Below, piece after piece: positions 16,583-26,858 of a stretch of 41,277 bases of DNA. Source of the stretch: Alcaligenaceae bacterium (GTDB taxonomy: Bacteria; Pseudomonadota; Gammaproteobacteria; Burkholderiales; Burkholderiaceae_B); contig JAJUGV010000017.1 in the NCBI GenBank assembly GCA_029265795.1, positions 1 to 41,277 on the forward strand. Direction: 5' to 3'. Both the position numbers and the translations under genes were made by a program. The first letter of the stretch is position 1, and each line of letters starts with the position of its first letter. The notes under the pieces are model-generated. The model saw only the letters and a program-made list of their open reading frames with translations, had not been told where the DNA came from and did not search any database.

Positions 16583-19045
16583 ATGGCCGTGGTGCGGCTG
16601 AGTCTATGTGCCTTCTGCGTCGGCGTGGGGGCGGTGCATGCAATGCCGGAGATGCCCTCCTTTTGGTGGTTGGCCGCTGCTGCGATTGGGATGACTGCGT
16701 CGTATCGACTCGGCACGCAACTGCTGTGGATCACCTTGGCAGCGTGGCTCGGTCTGGCCTATGGAGTCATAAGAGTCGAACAGCGGCTGGCCGATGCCCT
16801 GCATGCAATCAATGAAGACAAGGTCACGCGGGTGGTGCTGCGTGTGGCGGAGCTGCCGCGCCTGGAACCCCAGAGCCGAATTTTTGTCGCGGACGTGCTG
16901 TCTTCGGTGCCGCAGGGCGTCCCCAGCCGGATCCAGGTGCGATGGAATGCGGGAAAATATTCCGGCCCCTATGGCAGGCGCGGCCGGTATCCGATCGAAG
17001 AATTCCCTGAGATCATGCCGGGTCAGGTATGGCGCATGGCGTTGATTCTGCGCAGCCCGCATGGGGCACGTAACCCCCACGGTTTCGATTATGAGGGCCA
17101 CGTATTTGCACAAGGTATACGTGCCACGGGCACGGTACGCGGTAGGCCGACGCTGCTGGATGATACGCCCTGGGCGGGCCTGTCGGTGGCGGCGCAACGC
17201 GCTCGCCACGTGGTGCGCGACGCCATGTTGCCTTATATCCGTGAACTGCGGTGGGGCGCCGTGCTGCTGGCGCTCGCTATTGGCGATCAGGCGAGTGTGA
17301 GTGCCGATGATTGGGTCACGTTCAATCGCAGTGGGCTTACTCATCTGGTTTCGATCAGCGGTTCTCATGTGACGATGATTGCCGTGCTGGCAGCCATCGT
17401 CGTGAACTTCCTCTGGCGTCGACTGCGCTGGCGCGGCCGGCGGCTGGCAGAGCGGTGCCCGGCTCAGTTGGCGTCTGGATGGACGGCATTGGTAATTGCG
17501 TGGCTGTACTGCCTGCTCGCCGGCTGGGGGGTGCCGGCACGCCGCACATTCATCATGCTCGCCGTCATGGCGTCATCGCTCGCACTACGTCTGCCGCTCA
17601 GCCCCACCCATGTCCTGGCTGCAGCGGCCTTTGTGATTGTGATGATGGACCCGTGGTCGGTTCTAGCAGCAGGTTTCTGGCTGTCTTTCCTGGCGGTGTG
17701 GGTGCTGATGGCAAGCACCGGGTGGTGGGGAAGAGGGTTGGTCACTTCACCGTCAGGCACGGGGCTACTCGGAAAAATCTTAGCGGCTAGTCGTCTTCAG
17801 ATACTGGTAACGCTGGCGTTGATGCCGCCGTTAGCGCTACTTTTTAATGAGATATCTCTTGTATCGCCACTCGCGAATGCCTATGCCATTCCGTTGATAG
17901 GCATGCTAATTACGCCGCTGGCCTTGCTGCTGGCGGGGCTGACATTGATGCCGGGCATGGAAGGCCCAGCGAGTGCTATCGCTTGGCTGGCGCACACGCT
18001 GCTTGAGGCCTGCATGTGGCCGACGGTATGGCTGGCCGATCTGCCTGGTGCGGCACTGCCGGTTACGGCGGCACCGTGGTGGATCACGGCCTTAGCGATG
18101 GCGGGAGTGGTGGTGGCTTTGTTACCACGCGGCTTTCCCTATCGCAGCCTGGGGTGGGCCTTTATGTTGCCCGCTCTGGCCTGGCAGTCGCCACGACCCG
18201 AGTTGGGTGACTGGGAGCTACACGCCCTGGATGTGGGGCAGGGTAGTGCGTTGGTGTTGCGGACGCATAAGCATGTGCTGGTGTACGACACCGGCGTGCG
18301 CTATTCGCCGGATGCCGATGCGGCGCAACGCATTCTGCTGCCTTTCCTGAAGGCGCGTGGTATGGGAAAGGTGGACGCTCTGGTGGTATCGCACAGCGAC
18401 CTGGATCACGTCGGAGGGCTACGCAGCGTTTTGGAAACCCTGGCCGTCGAGCAAATCTACACACCCTTCGATTTAGAGAGTTGGTTGGCGCATGAAGCGC
18501 GCCTGCTCGGCACACGCGATCTGCCTCCCATGCCACGGGTGGCGAGCCCATGCCGTCATGGCGTGTCATGGCAAGTGGACGGTGTGCGTTTCCAGTTTCT
18601 ATGGCCTCTGGGCGGGGGCAATATCGATATCGATGCCGGCTCACGCGAACGCAATAGCCAAAGCTGTGTACTGCGTGTTCGGGGAAAGCACCACTCCGTT
18701 TTGCTGCCCGGCGACATCACTGCCGCCGAAGAAGAAAGTCTGGTTGGGCGCGGCCTCGGCAGCGCCGATGTGGTTTTGGCTGCGCATCATGGTTCAAAAT
18801 ACTCGTCGGCACGCAACTTTGTATCCGCGCTCCAGGCGCAGCATGCCATTGCCCAGGCGGGGCGCTGGAATCGGTACGGCCATCCGGCCAGTGTGATTCG
18901 GCGGCGATGGCAGGCTCAGGGGGCAGACTTCTGGGAAACCGGAAGGGATGGTGCAGTGGTGGTGCGCTCCGTCGGTGGAGAGCTGACGGTCGACGCCGAG
19001 CGCGAAGTGCGTGCCCGCTACTGGGCGGCTCCCAGCGATAGATAA
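16583..19045 (+). CDS. comEC: ComEC/Rec2-family DNA uptake channel protein
   Basis: About 820 residues from the ATG at 16583, chosen because GGAG (16570-16573) is well spaced; an upstream ATG at 16469 would add 38 residues without a ribosome-binding site. The order is an N-terminal DUF4131-like part with two membrane helices and a soluble OB-like segment, then the competence domain with about eight membrane helices ('NRSGLTHLVSISGSHVTMIAVLA'), then a C-terminal metallo-beta-lactamase-like domain containing 'ALDVGQGSALVLRT' and 'VVSHSDLDHVGGL' near residue 600, and 'LAAHHGSKYSSA'. The family forms the inner-membrane channel for transforming DNA. Intactness suggests possible natural competence, though other competence genes are not in view. 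Confidence 0.95.
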   Translation: MAVVRLSLCAFCVGVGAVHAMPEMPSFWWLAAAAIGMTASYRLGTQLLWITLAAWLGLAYGVIRVEQRLADALHAINEDKVTRVVLRVAELPRLEPQSRIFVADVLSSVPQGVPSRIQVRWNAGKYSGPYGRRGRYPIEEFPEIMPGQVWRMALILRSPHGARNPHGFDYEGHVFAQGIRATGTVRGRPTLLDDTPWAGLSVAAQRARHVVRDAMLPYIRELRWGAVLLALAIGDQASVSADDWVTFNRSGLTHLVSISGSHVTMIAVLAAIVVNFLWRRLRWRGRRLAERCPAQLASGWTALVIAWLYCLLAGWGVPARRTFIMLAVMASSLALRLPLSPTHVLAAAAFVIVMMDPWSVLAAGFWLSFLAVWVLMASTGWWGRGLVTSPSGTGLLGKILAASRLQILVTLALMPPLALLFNEISLVSPLANAYAIPLIGMLITPLALLLAGLTLMPGMEGPASAIAWLAHTLLEACMWPTVWLADLPGAALPVTAAPWWITALAMAGVVVALLPRGFPYRSLGWAFMLPALAWQSPRPELGDWELHALDVGQGSALVLRTHKHVLVYDTGVRYSPDADAAQRILLPFLKARGMGKVDALVVSHSDLDHVGGLRSVLETLAVEQIYTPFDLESWLAHEARLLGTRDLPPMPRVASPCRHGVSWQVDGVRFQFLWPLGGGNIDIDAGSRERNSQSCVLRVRGKHHSVLLPGDITAAEEESLVGRGLGSADVVLAAHHGSKYSSARNFVSALQAQHAIAQAGRWNRYGHPASVIRRRWQAQGADFWETGRDGAVVVRSVGGELTVDAEREVRARYWAAPSDR

Positions 19046-19109
19046 CCAGCGTTATCCCGAAGACGAGTAGGGCTGATCTTGCGCCCCGAACGGGTATGCG
19101 CGATGATAG

Positions 19110-20444
<1,335 letters not shown>

Positions 20445-20446
20445 AT

Positions 20447-21547
20447 ATGGCGGATATACATAAGGTAGGTCAGGGCACCGTGTCCATGACCATGATCCAG
20501 GCCTTGCGCTCCGCCATGGATGTCATGCTGGAGCGCGATGACAACGTCGTGGTTTTCGGCCAGGACGTCGGCTATTTCGGCGGGGTTTTTCGGTGCACGG
20601 AAGGCCTGCAGGCCAAGTACGGCAAGGAACGCGTCTTCGATGCGCCCATATCGGAAGGCGGTATTGTGGGCGCCGCGGTAGGCATGGCGGCTTACGGCTT
20701 GCGGCCTGTCGTTGAAATCCAGTTTGCGGATTACTTTTACCCGGCCACCGACCAAATTGTGTCGGAAGCTTCGCGGCTGCGTTATCGCAGTGCGGGGGAT
20801 TTCACAGCGCCGCTCACGATACGTATGCCGTCGGGGGGCGGCATCTATGGCGGCCAGACACACAGCCAGAGCCCCGAAGCCCTGTTCACTCATGTGGCCG
20901 GGCTGCGGACTGTCATTCCGTCCAATCCGTATGATGCTAAAGGCCTGCTTATTGCGGCGATCGAATGTGATGACCCGGTGATCTTCCTCGAACCCAAACG
21001 CCTGTACAACGGGCCCTTCGACGGTCACCACGACAAGCCGGTCGTGCCGTGGTCGCGCCACCCCATGGGGAACGTGCCCACCGGGTATTACAGCATTCCC
21101 CTGGACACTGCACGGGTACACCGGCCGGGTAACGCGTTAACGATCCTCACATACGGCACCATGGTTTACGTTGCCGAAGCCGCCACCACCGAAACCGGTC
21201 TGGACGCCGAAATCCTCGACCTGCGCACGCTCTGGCCGCTCGATATCGAAGCCGTCGTCAGGTCGGTGCGCAAAACGGGTCGTTGCCTGATACTGCATGA
21301 AGCCACCTTGACCAGCGGCTTTGGTGCAGAACTGGCAGCTCTAGTGCAAGAACACTGCTTCTACCACTTAGAGGCGCCGATCGAGCGGGTGACTGGGTGG
21401 GACACACCGTATCCCCATGCTCATGAATGGGCGTACTTTCCCAGCCCACGCCGGGTGGCCAACGCTATGCGCCGACTGGTAAGCGGTGAACCGGCACTGC
21501 CGCCCCTGATTCCTGAAGATGCGGCCGGCACGGAAAGGGGGGAATGA
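20447..21547 (+). CDS. bkdA2: Branched-chain 2-oxoacid dehydrogenase E1 component, beta subunit
   Basis: A 366-residue transketolase-like subunit. 'MTMIQALRSAMDVMLERDDNVVVFGQDVGYFGGVFR' is the usual opening, with the glutamate of 'DAPISEGGIVGAAVGMAAYGLRPVVEIQFADYFYPATDQI' contributing to the TPP site. The C-terminal transketolase domain begins near residue 225 ('ALTILTYGTMVYVAEAA'), followed by 'LDLRTLWPLD'. The C-terminus is about 20 residues longer than common homologues and rich in Pro/Glu. It ends just before the E2 start at 21549, with one base between stop and ATG, so coupling is tight. It forms the alpha2-beta2 E1 heterotetramer with the preceding gene product. Confidence 0.94.
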   Translation: MADIHKVGQGTVSMTMIQALRSAMDVMLERDDNVVVFGQDVGYFGGVFRCTEGLQAKYGKERVFDAPISEGGIVGAAVGMAAYGLRPVVEIQFADYFYPATDQIVSEASRLRYRSAGDFTAPLTIRMPSGGGIYGGQTHSQSPEALFTHVAGLRTVIPSNPYDAKGLLIAAIECDDPVIFLEPKRLYNGPFDGHHDKPVVPWSRHPMGNVPTGYYSIPLDTARVHRPGNALTILTYGTMVYVAEAATTETGLDAEILDLRTLWPLDIEAVVRSVRKTGRCLILHEATLTSGFGAELAALVQEHCFYHLEAPIERVTGWDTPYPHAHEWAYFPSPRRVANAMRRLVSGEPALPPLIPEDAAGTERGE

Positions 21548-21548
21548 C

Positions 21549-22850
21549 ATGGGTGTATACATCATAAAAATGCCGGATATCGGCGAGGGTATCGCTGAAG
21601 TCGAGCTGGTGGAGTGGCACGTTGCCCCCGGCGATACGGTTCATGAAGACCAGGTGCTGGCCGATGTCATGACAGACAAGGCCACGGTACAGGTGCCGTC
21701 GCCGGTGAATGGCACTGTGCTGGAATTGGGGGGCCGAGTTGGCGAAGTAATGCCGGTAGGCTCTGAACTGATCCGCCTCGAGGTTGAAGGGGGCGGTGTG
21801 GCAGAGGAGCCGGCAGCAGAAGCCGCGCCGGCACTGAAGGCATCACCGGAACCGAAGGCAGCGCCGGAATCGCTGCCGGCGTCTGAGCCGGAACCGGAGC
21901 CTGTGCCGGAGCATGTCGAAGAGAAAGCGCCCACCCCGGCTAAAAGACCGCAAGGTTCACGACCCCTTGCATCGCCAGCCGTCCGGCGGCGGGCATTGGA
22001 TGAAGGCATTGATCTCAGGCTGGTGCCCGGCACGGGTCCGGTCGGGCAGGTCACCCACGAGGACCTTGATCGCTGGCTTCAAAACGGGGGTCAGACCCCG
22101 GCGGCGGTTGTGGCGGGCACTTCCGGCGGCATGCCCGTGTTTGCCCGTCGGGAAGGCGTGGAAGATGTCCCGGTTGTGGGCTTGCGTCGCAAGATTGCTC
22201 AGAAGATGCAGCAATCCAAGCGCAATATTCCACACTTTACTTATGTCGAAGAGATCGACGTCACCGAACTTGAGGCGCTGCGCAAGCAGTTGAATCAGCG
22301 CTGGGGCGATTCGCGCGGGCGGCTCACCATGCTGCCCTTCCTTGCGCGTGCAATGGTGGCGGCGCTGCGCGACTTTCCCCAGATGAACGCCCGTTATGAC
22401 GATGAAAAAGGGGTGGTGCAGCGTTATGCGCCCGTGCACCTTGGGGTGGCGGCGCAAACTGATGCCGGGTTAATGGTACCGGTGCTACGGCATGCAGAAA
22501 GCTATGACCTATGGGCGCTTGCCTCGGAAGTCCGGCGCTTGGCCCAAGAAGTACGCAGCGGTACTGCCAAACGCGACGAACTCTCCGGCTCCACTATCAC
22601 ATTGACCAGCTTGGGAGCGTTAGGGGGCATCGTCTCCACACCGGTTATCAATCACCCGGAAGTCGCCATCGTTGGGGTGAACCGGGTCGTTGAGCGACCC
22701 ATGGTGATGGATGGCGCCATTGTGATACGCAAAATGATGAACCTGTCGTCGTCCTTCGACCATCGCGTGGTCGATGGCATGCATGCAGCCGAGTTTATCC
22801 AGAGCATCCGAGCTTATCTCGAGTGTCCCTCGCTGCTCTTTGTGGAGTAA
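21549..22850 (+). CDS. bkdB: Branched-chain 2-oxoacid dehydrogenase E2, lipoamide acyltransferase
   Basis: 433 residues from the ATG at 21549, preceded by a purine-rich site (AAAGGGGGG, about 21534-21542); an earlier in-frame ATG would add ten residues inside the E1 beta gene. Residues 1-80 form one lipoyl domain with Lys44 in 'MTDKATVQVP'. A Pro/Glu/Ala-rich linker follows (about 82-140). The peripheral-subunit-binding domain is near 142-180 ('ASPAVRRRALDEGIDLRLVPGTG'). The catalytic domain ends with 'SSSFDHRVVDG', giving His405 and Asp409. A REP-like palindrome (22087-22099) lies in the linker between the binding and catalytic domains. It forms the multimeric core that accepts the acyl group from E1. 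Confidence 0.94.
   Translation: MGVYIIKMPDIGEGIAEVELVEWHVAPGDTVHEDQVLADVMTDKATVQVPSPVNGTVLELGGRVGEVMPVGSELIRLEVEGGGVAEEPAAEAAPALKASPEPKAAPESLPASEPEPEPVPEHVEEKAPTPAKRPQGSRPLASPAVRRRALDEGIDLRLVPGTGPVGQVTHEDLDRWLQNGGQTPAAVVAGTSGGMPVFARREGVEDVPVVGLRRKIAQKMQQSKRNIPHFTYVEEIDVTELEALRKQLNQRWGDSRGRLTMLPFLARAMVAALRDFPQMNARYDDEKGVVQRYAPVHLGVAAQTDAGLMVPVLRHAESYDLWALASEVRRLAQEVRSGTAKRDELSGSTITLTSLGALGGIVSTPVINHPEVAIVGVNRVVERPMVMDGAIVIRKMMNLSSSFDHRVVDGMHAAEFIQSIRAYLECPSLLFVE
22087..22099. repeat. REP-like palindrome inside the E2 linker
   Basis: GGGGTCAGACCCC, preceded by AAAAC, is the same 13-base core as the four palindromes around the PaiB-like gene 15 kb away. Here it codes for the flexible linker between the subunit-binding and catalytic domains (residues near 'QNGGQTPAA') and keeps the frame open. 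Confidence 0.5.
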
Positions 22851-22856
22851 TCATTC

Positions 22857-24257
22857 ATGCAGTCAACGAACGTATTGGTTTTGGGCGGGGGCCCTGCCGG
22901 CTACGTGACCGCGATTCGTACCGCCCAGGCAGGCATTTCCACAGTCCTGGTAGAGCGGGCAAATCCAGGCGGCACTTGCTTGAATATCGGGTGTATTCCT
23001 TCCAAGGCGCTGATCCACGCGGCCGACAAATTTCACTCACTTGGCGCGAACGGCGATGCGGCGCAGTTGGGAATTATGGCGCAGCCGCCCACCCTTGATC
23101 TTCCCCAACTGAATGAATGGAAGCGCGGCATCGTCAGTCAGCTTACAGAAGGCGTACAGGCACTGCTCAAACGTGCCGGGGTGCAGGTCGTGCAAGGCGA
23201 AGCCACTGTCATCGATGGCAAGACCGTGGAAGTCAATGGGGTGGGTGGTGACGCAGGCAAACGGCTGCGCTTCGTTTGTCAGCACCTGGTTCTCGCCACA
23301 GGGTCTGCGCCCATGGCGTTGCCCATGCTGCCTTTCGGCGGCCGTGTGATTTCCTCGACCGAGGCACTTGAGCAGTCATCACTGCCGGCCAGCCTGGCCG
23401 TCATCGGCGCAGGATATATCGGCGTTGAATTGGGTATGGCATACGCCAAGCTGGGTAGCCGGGTGACGCTGATCGAAGCACAGGGGCGTATCCTGCCTGC
23501 GTGGGACGCTGCACTGACCCGGCCCGTGCAGCGGCGCCTGCAAGCATTGGGAGTCGACCTCTTACTGAATACCCGGCTCGAATCCGGCGATGCGGATTCC
23601 GGGGTGTTGAAGCTGTCTCAGGAATCGGGAGCACCGCGCGAAATCCAGGCGGACCGCATTCTGGTGGCGGTAGGGCGGGCGCCTCGCTCGCGCGAAGCCG
23701 GTCTAGATAGCCTGATGCTCGATATGGACGGCCCATATATCCGGGTGGACGAGCAATGCCGTACCTCCATGCGTCAGGTCTGGGCGATAGGCGACATTAC
23801 CGGCGAACCCATGCTGGCACATCGCGCCATGGCTCAGGCCGAAGTCGTCGCGGCGGTTATTGCAGGAGAGCGACGTCGCTTTGAGCCGGCGGCCATTCCC
23901 GCGGTGTGTTACAGCGACCCCGAAGTAGTGGTGGCAGGCATGCTGCCAGAAGAAGCCAAAGGAAGAGCCGGTGATGTGCTGAGTGCCACCTTCCCCTTTT
24001 CAGGGAATGGTCGGGCACTGACGCTCAATCAGGTGGATGGTTTTGTGCGGGTGGTGGCCCGACGTGACGATCACCGGATTCTTGGGTGGCAGGCGGTGGG
24101 GCCGAGCGTCTCCGAGCTGGCCGCCGCCTTCACTCATTCCATTGAGATGTGTTCCCGGTTGGAAGACATTGCCGGCACGGTGCATGCTCATCCCACGCTC
24201 ACCGAAGCCATGCAGGAAGCGGCCTTAAAGGCGCTGGGTGCCGGTCTGCACGGCTGA
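22857..24257 (+). CDS. lpdV: Dihydrolipoyl dehydrogenase (E3) of the branched-chain complex
   Basis: A 466-residue FAD/NAD disulfide oxidoreductase that reoxidises the lipoyl groups of E2. It shows the FAD motif GGGPAG (10-15), the redox-active pair Cys41 and Cys46 in 'GGTCLNIGCIPSKALIHAA', the NAD-binding 'AVIGAGYIGVELGMAYAKLGSRVTLIEA', 'VWAIGDITGEPMLAHRAMAQAE', and the C-terminal His445-Glu450 pair in 'HAHPTLTEAMQEAAL'. The length is standard. It starts 7 bases after the E2 stop and is the last gene of the operon, followed by an intrinsic terminator. Location in this operon suggests an LpdV-like isoform dedicated to the branched-chain complex. Confidence 0.95.
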   Translation: MQSTNVLVLGGGPAGYVTAIRTAQAGISTVLVERANPGGTCLNIGCIPSKALIHAADKFHSLGANGDAAQLGIMAQPPTLDLPQLNEWKRGIVSQLTEGVQALLKRAGVQVVQGEATVIDGKTVEVNGVGGDAGKRLRFVCQHLVLATGSAPMALPMLPFGGRVISSTEALEQSSLPASLAVIGAGYIGVELGMAYAKLGSRVTLIEAQGRILPAWDAALTRPVQRRLQALGVDLLLNTRLESGDADSGVLKLSQESGAPREIQADRILVAVGRAPRSREAGLDSLMLDMDGPYIRVDEQCRTSMRQVWAIGDITGEPMLAHRAMAQAEVVAAVIAGERRRFEPAAIPAVCYSDPEVVVAGMLPEEAKGRAGDVLSATFPFSGNGRALTLNQVDGFVRVVARRDDHRILGWQAVGPSVSELAAAFTHSIEMCSRLEDIAGTVHAHPTLTEAMQEAALKALGAGLHG

Positions 24258-24323
24258 CAGCGGCGGCCCCATAGCCGTGATCGGCAGCGGTTCACACGAG
24301 CGTTGGGTAGCCCTTAGACGCAC

Positions 24324-24358
24324 GGATTCCTGGGTCTACAATCAGGAGTCCTTTTTTT
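24324..24358 (+). terminator. Rho-independent terminator of the bkd operon
   Basis: GGATTCCTG (24324-24332) pairs with CAGGAGTCC (24343-24351), nine pairs with one G-U, around a 10-base loop. Seven Ts follow at once (24352-24358). It lies between the E3 stop and the next gene. Confidence 0.85.
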
Positions 24359-24375
24359 CGTGTCATGAGGGAGTA

Positions 24376-25338
24376 ATGAGCGAAGTGCCAGTCTCTTATC
24401 AGGCCGATATTCCACGGCTGGACTATGTGATGTGTGCAAGCCCTGCTGGTATGCATCGCATGGCCTATTGGGAGTGGGGTGATCCACATAACGACAAAGT
24501 TTTGCTTTGCGTACACGGGCTGACGCGCACCGGTCGTGATTTCGACGTGTTGGCTGCGCGCCTGGCAGGCGAATACCGGGTCGTGTGTCCCGATATCGTG
24601 GGTCGCGGGCGTTCTGACTGGCTGATAGACCCTGCTCATTACGTCATTCCTCAATACGTCGCTGATATCCTCACTTTGGTGGCGCGTTTGAATCCCAGGC
24701 GCCTGGACTGGGTCGGCACGTCGATGGGCGGGCTCATCGGCCTGGGGTTAGTGGCAGGGCTGGCCAGTTCCGCCGCATTGCGACCGCCGCGGGGGCCTTT
24801 TGGTCTAGACGCCTCCCACACGCTTCCTCTCGGTCGCATGGTATTGAACGATATCGGCCCCAACTTGAGTGACAGGGGGCTGAATCGTATTGCGGAATAT
24901 GTCGGCAAGCCGGAGACATTTGACAGCTTCGAGCAGGCAGTGGAATATGTGAAATCAGTCTCAGAGGGGTTTGGCCCACACGACGACGAAGGGTGGCAGG
25001 CATTGACCCGTCACGTCTTCAACCAGCAGGATGGCAAGTGGGTGAAGCATTACGATCTGCGCATTGCAGCGGCCATTGCCAAACAGGACGCCACGGTGCT
25101 CAAGGGTGCCGAGGCCGTACTCTGGGCAGGCTTTGAAAGCCTGCGCGAACCGGTGCTGGTGCTTCGGGGTGAAACCTCCGACTTGCTCACAGAGCAAGGG
25201 TTACGCGAGATGCAGCAGCGCAATGTGCTCGCCCACGGCATCACGTTCTCGGGGGTCGGTCATGCGCCCACCCTACGTTCAAACGATCAGGTCGAAGCGG
25301 TTGCCGCTTTCCTGCTTGAAGAGCAAGCCACCCGTTGA
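24376..25338 (+). CDS. Alpha/beta-fold hydrolase
   Basis: About 320 residues from the ATG at 24376, which has GAGG at 24367-24370; a longer upstream frame is rejected because it would cross the terminator. The fold shows the oxyanion region 'VLLCVHGLTRTGRDFDVLAARL' (residues 42-63), 'CPDIVGRGRSDWL', and the nucleophile elbow GTSMG with Ser116. The late aspartate is likely in 'LRGETSDLL' and the histidine in 'FSGVGHAPTL'. Such enzymes hydrolyse esters, lactones or C-C bonds, and the substrate cannot be inferred. The stop overlaps the possible TTG start of the PHP gene, so the two are probably co-transcribed. Confidence 0.88.
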   Translation: MSEVPVSYQADIPRLDYVMCASPAGMHRMAYWEWGDPHNDKVLLCVHGLTRTGRDFDVLAARLAGEYRVVCPDIVGRGRSDWLIDPAHYVIPQYVADILTLVARLNPRRLDWVGTSMGGLIGLGLVAGLASSAALRPPRGPFGLDASHTLPLGRMVLNDIGPNLSDRGLNRIAEYVGKPETFDSFEQAVEYVKSVSEGFGPHDDEGWQALTRHVFNQQDGKWVKHYDLRIAAAIAKQDATVLKGAEAVLWAGFESLREPVLVLRGETSDLLTEQGLREMQQRNVLAHGITFSGVGHAPTLRSNDQVEAVAAFLLEEQATR

Positions 25339-26183
25339 AGGAGGACATCATTATTTCAGCCGATCTTCATTGCCACTCGACCGTATCGGACGGCGTCCTC
25401 TCTCCCGAGGACGTAGCCCGGCGTGCGCATGCAAACGGCGTGACGCTGTGGGCGCTCACCGACCATGACATCCTTGATGGGGTGCCCGCCGCCCGCGCGC
25501 AGGCCGAGGCTTTGGGTATGCGGTTCATCGCCGGCGTCGAGATTTCCGTCACCTGGGCCGGCCACACTGTGCACATCGTCGGTCTGAATGTAGACGACAC
25601 CGATATTGCATTGGTCGAAGGCCTGCGTCATATCCGCTCCGGGCGCACCGAGCGGGCTCAGGAGATGGCGCGCAGGCTCGACGCCATGGGTGTCGTCGAC
25701 AGCTATCAAGGGGCGTTGTCTTACGTAAGTAATCCGGCGCTGATCAGCCGCACGCATTTTGCCCGCTATCTGGTAGACCGAGGCTATTGCAGCAAACTGC
25801 AAGAAGTCTTCAGCCGCTATCTAGGCGAGCGCTGCCCGGCCTATGTGCCTATGCAGTGGTCATCGCTTGAGCAGGCCGTCACCTGGATACGTCAGGCCGG
25901 TGGGCGCGCCGTGATTGCGCATCCAGGGCGTTACGATTACACCCCTACTCAGTTCGATGCTTTGTTCCACGAGTTTCGCGAGTTGGGGGGTGAAGGCATT
26001 GAAGTCGTGACAGGCAGCCATACGCCGGATCAATATCGGGAGTATGCCGCGGTGGCGCGCCGCTACGATTTCCTGGCTTCCTGCGGCTCAGACTTTCATA
26101 GCCCGGGCGAAGCGCGTCTCGACCTGGGTAAATTGCCGCCATTGCCGGCCGATCTCACCCCGGTCTGGCACGATTGGAATTAA
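25335..26183 (+). CDS. PHP-domain phosphoesterase (YciV/RNase AM-like)
   Basis: Up to 282 residues. The polymerase-and-histidinol-phosphatase fold is clear: 'ADLHCHSTVSDG' (first metal motif), 'LWALTDHDILDG', 'FIAGVEISV', 'RAVIAHPGRY', and 'CGSDFHSPGE'. Homologous YciV/TrpH proteins hydrolyse 3',5'-nucleoside bisphosphates or trim RNA 5' ends. The start is unsettled. TTG at 25335 overlaps the upstream stop but has no ribosome-binding site, whereas a perfect AAGGAGG lies at 25338-25344 with AUU codons at 25350 and 25353 and no AUG, GUG or UUG in range. The annotated coordinate uses the TTG by default. Confidence 0.9.
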   Translation: MKEDIIISADLHCHSTVSDGVLSPEDVARRAHANGVTLWALTDHDILDGVPAARAQAEALGMRFIAGVEISVTWAGHTVHIVGLNVDDTDIALVEGLRHIRSGRTERAQEMARRLDAMGVVDSYQGALSYVSNPALISRTHFARYLVDRGYCSKLQEVFSRYLGERCPAYVPMQWSSLEQAVTWIRQAGGRAVIAHPGRYDYTPTQFDALFHEFRELGGEGIEVVTGSHTPDQYREYAAVARRYDFLASCGSDFHSPGEARLDLGKLPPLPADLTPVWHDWN

Positions 26184-26198
26184 CGGGTAGCAAGCATT

Positions 26199-26765
26199 AT
26201 GAGTAAGGCATTTGTCAAGGAAGACGACCAGGTAGATGACGACCTCGAGCTCGATGTATCGCCGTTGCCTGCCGGTACGAAAAACTACATCACGCGCGAT
26301 GGCTATCAGCGCCTGCGTAAGGAGCTTGAACATCTCATGAATGTCGAGCGCCCCGATGTGGTGCAAACCGTCTCCTGGGCGGCGTCTAACGGTGATCGCT
26401 CTGAAAATGGCGATTATCTCTACGGTAAGAAGCGCTTACGCGAGATCGACCGCCGAATCCGCTTTCTCACGCGACGGTTGGAAATCGCCGAAGTGGTCGA
26501 TCCCGCCAACCAACCGAATCGCGATCAGGTGTTCTTTGGCGCCACGGTTCTCTATTCCGATTCCGCAGGGGAAGAATTCCGCGTCACGATAGTGGGCGTC
26601 GATGAGGCCGAGCCCCTCGAAGGGCGCATCAGCTGGATTTCTCCGGTGGCCAGGGCACTGCTTAAGGCGCATGAAGGCGATACGGTGGTGTTGCGCACCC
26701 CCGGCGGCGTCGAAGAACTGGATATCCTGGAAGTGCACTATCCGGAGCCTCGCAAAGAGCAGTAA
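26199..26765 (+). CDS. greB: Transcription elongation factor GreB
   Basis: A 188-residue GreA/GreB-family factor that enters the RNA polymerase secondary channel and stimulates cleavage of backtracked RNA. The coiled-coil N-terminal domain (about 28-105) carries the acidic tip in 'SENGDYLYGKKRLREIDRRIRFLTRRL'; D and E residues there act at the active site. The C-terminal FKBP-like domain follows with 'ISWISPVARALL' and 'DTVVLRTPGG'. The 'DYLYGKKRLREIDRRIRFL' wording is typical of GreB rather than GreA. A 25-residue acidic N-terminal extension precedes the usual start. It begins 15 bases after the PHP gene, suggesting one transcript. Confidence 0.95.
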   Translation: MSKAFVKEDDQVDDDLELDVSPLPAGTKNYITRDGYQRLRKELEHLMNVERPDVVQTVSWAASNGDRSENGDYLYGKKRLREIDRRIRFLTRRLEIAEVVDPANQPNRDQVFFGATVLYSDSAGEEFRVTIVGVDEAEPLEGRISWISPVARALLKAHEGDTVVLRTPGGVEELDILEVHYPEPRKEQ

Positions 26766-26767
26766 AG

Positions 26768-26788
26768 TGTGGTCGCGCTTGGGTCGCG
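26768..26788 (+). other. Shared intergenic motif, copy 2
   Basis: A 21-base stretch containing TGTGGTCG and TTGGGTCGCG begins three bases after the greB stop, between greB and purL. It is near-identical to positions 2418-2439, and a TAAAATGATG follows at 26811-26820. Role unknown; it may be a shared regulatory or degenerate repeat element. Confidence 0.4.
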
Positions 26789-26858
26789 TCGCAAGCCGGG
26801 CAAGGAAGGGTAAAATGATGGATTCACTCTCCATCTTTTGCGCGCCTACCCCTACACA

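Noticed and set aside
16443-16643. N-terminal extension of the SRAP protein
   Set aside because: The family needs Cys at position 2 after Met removal, which the start at 16442 provides; the extension is Arg-rich and overlaps the comEC upstream frame.
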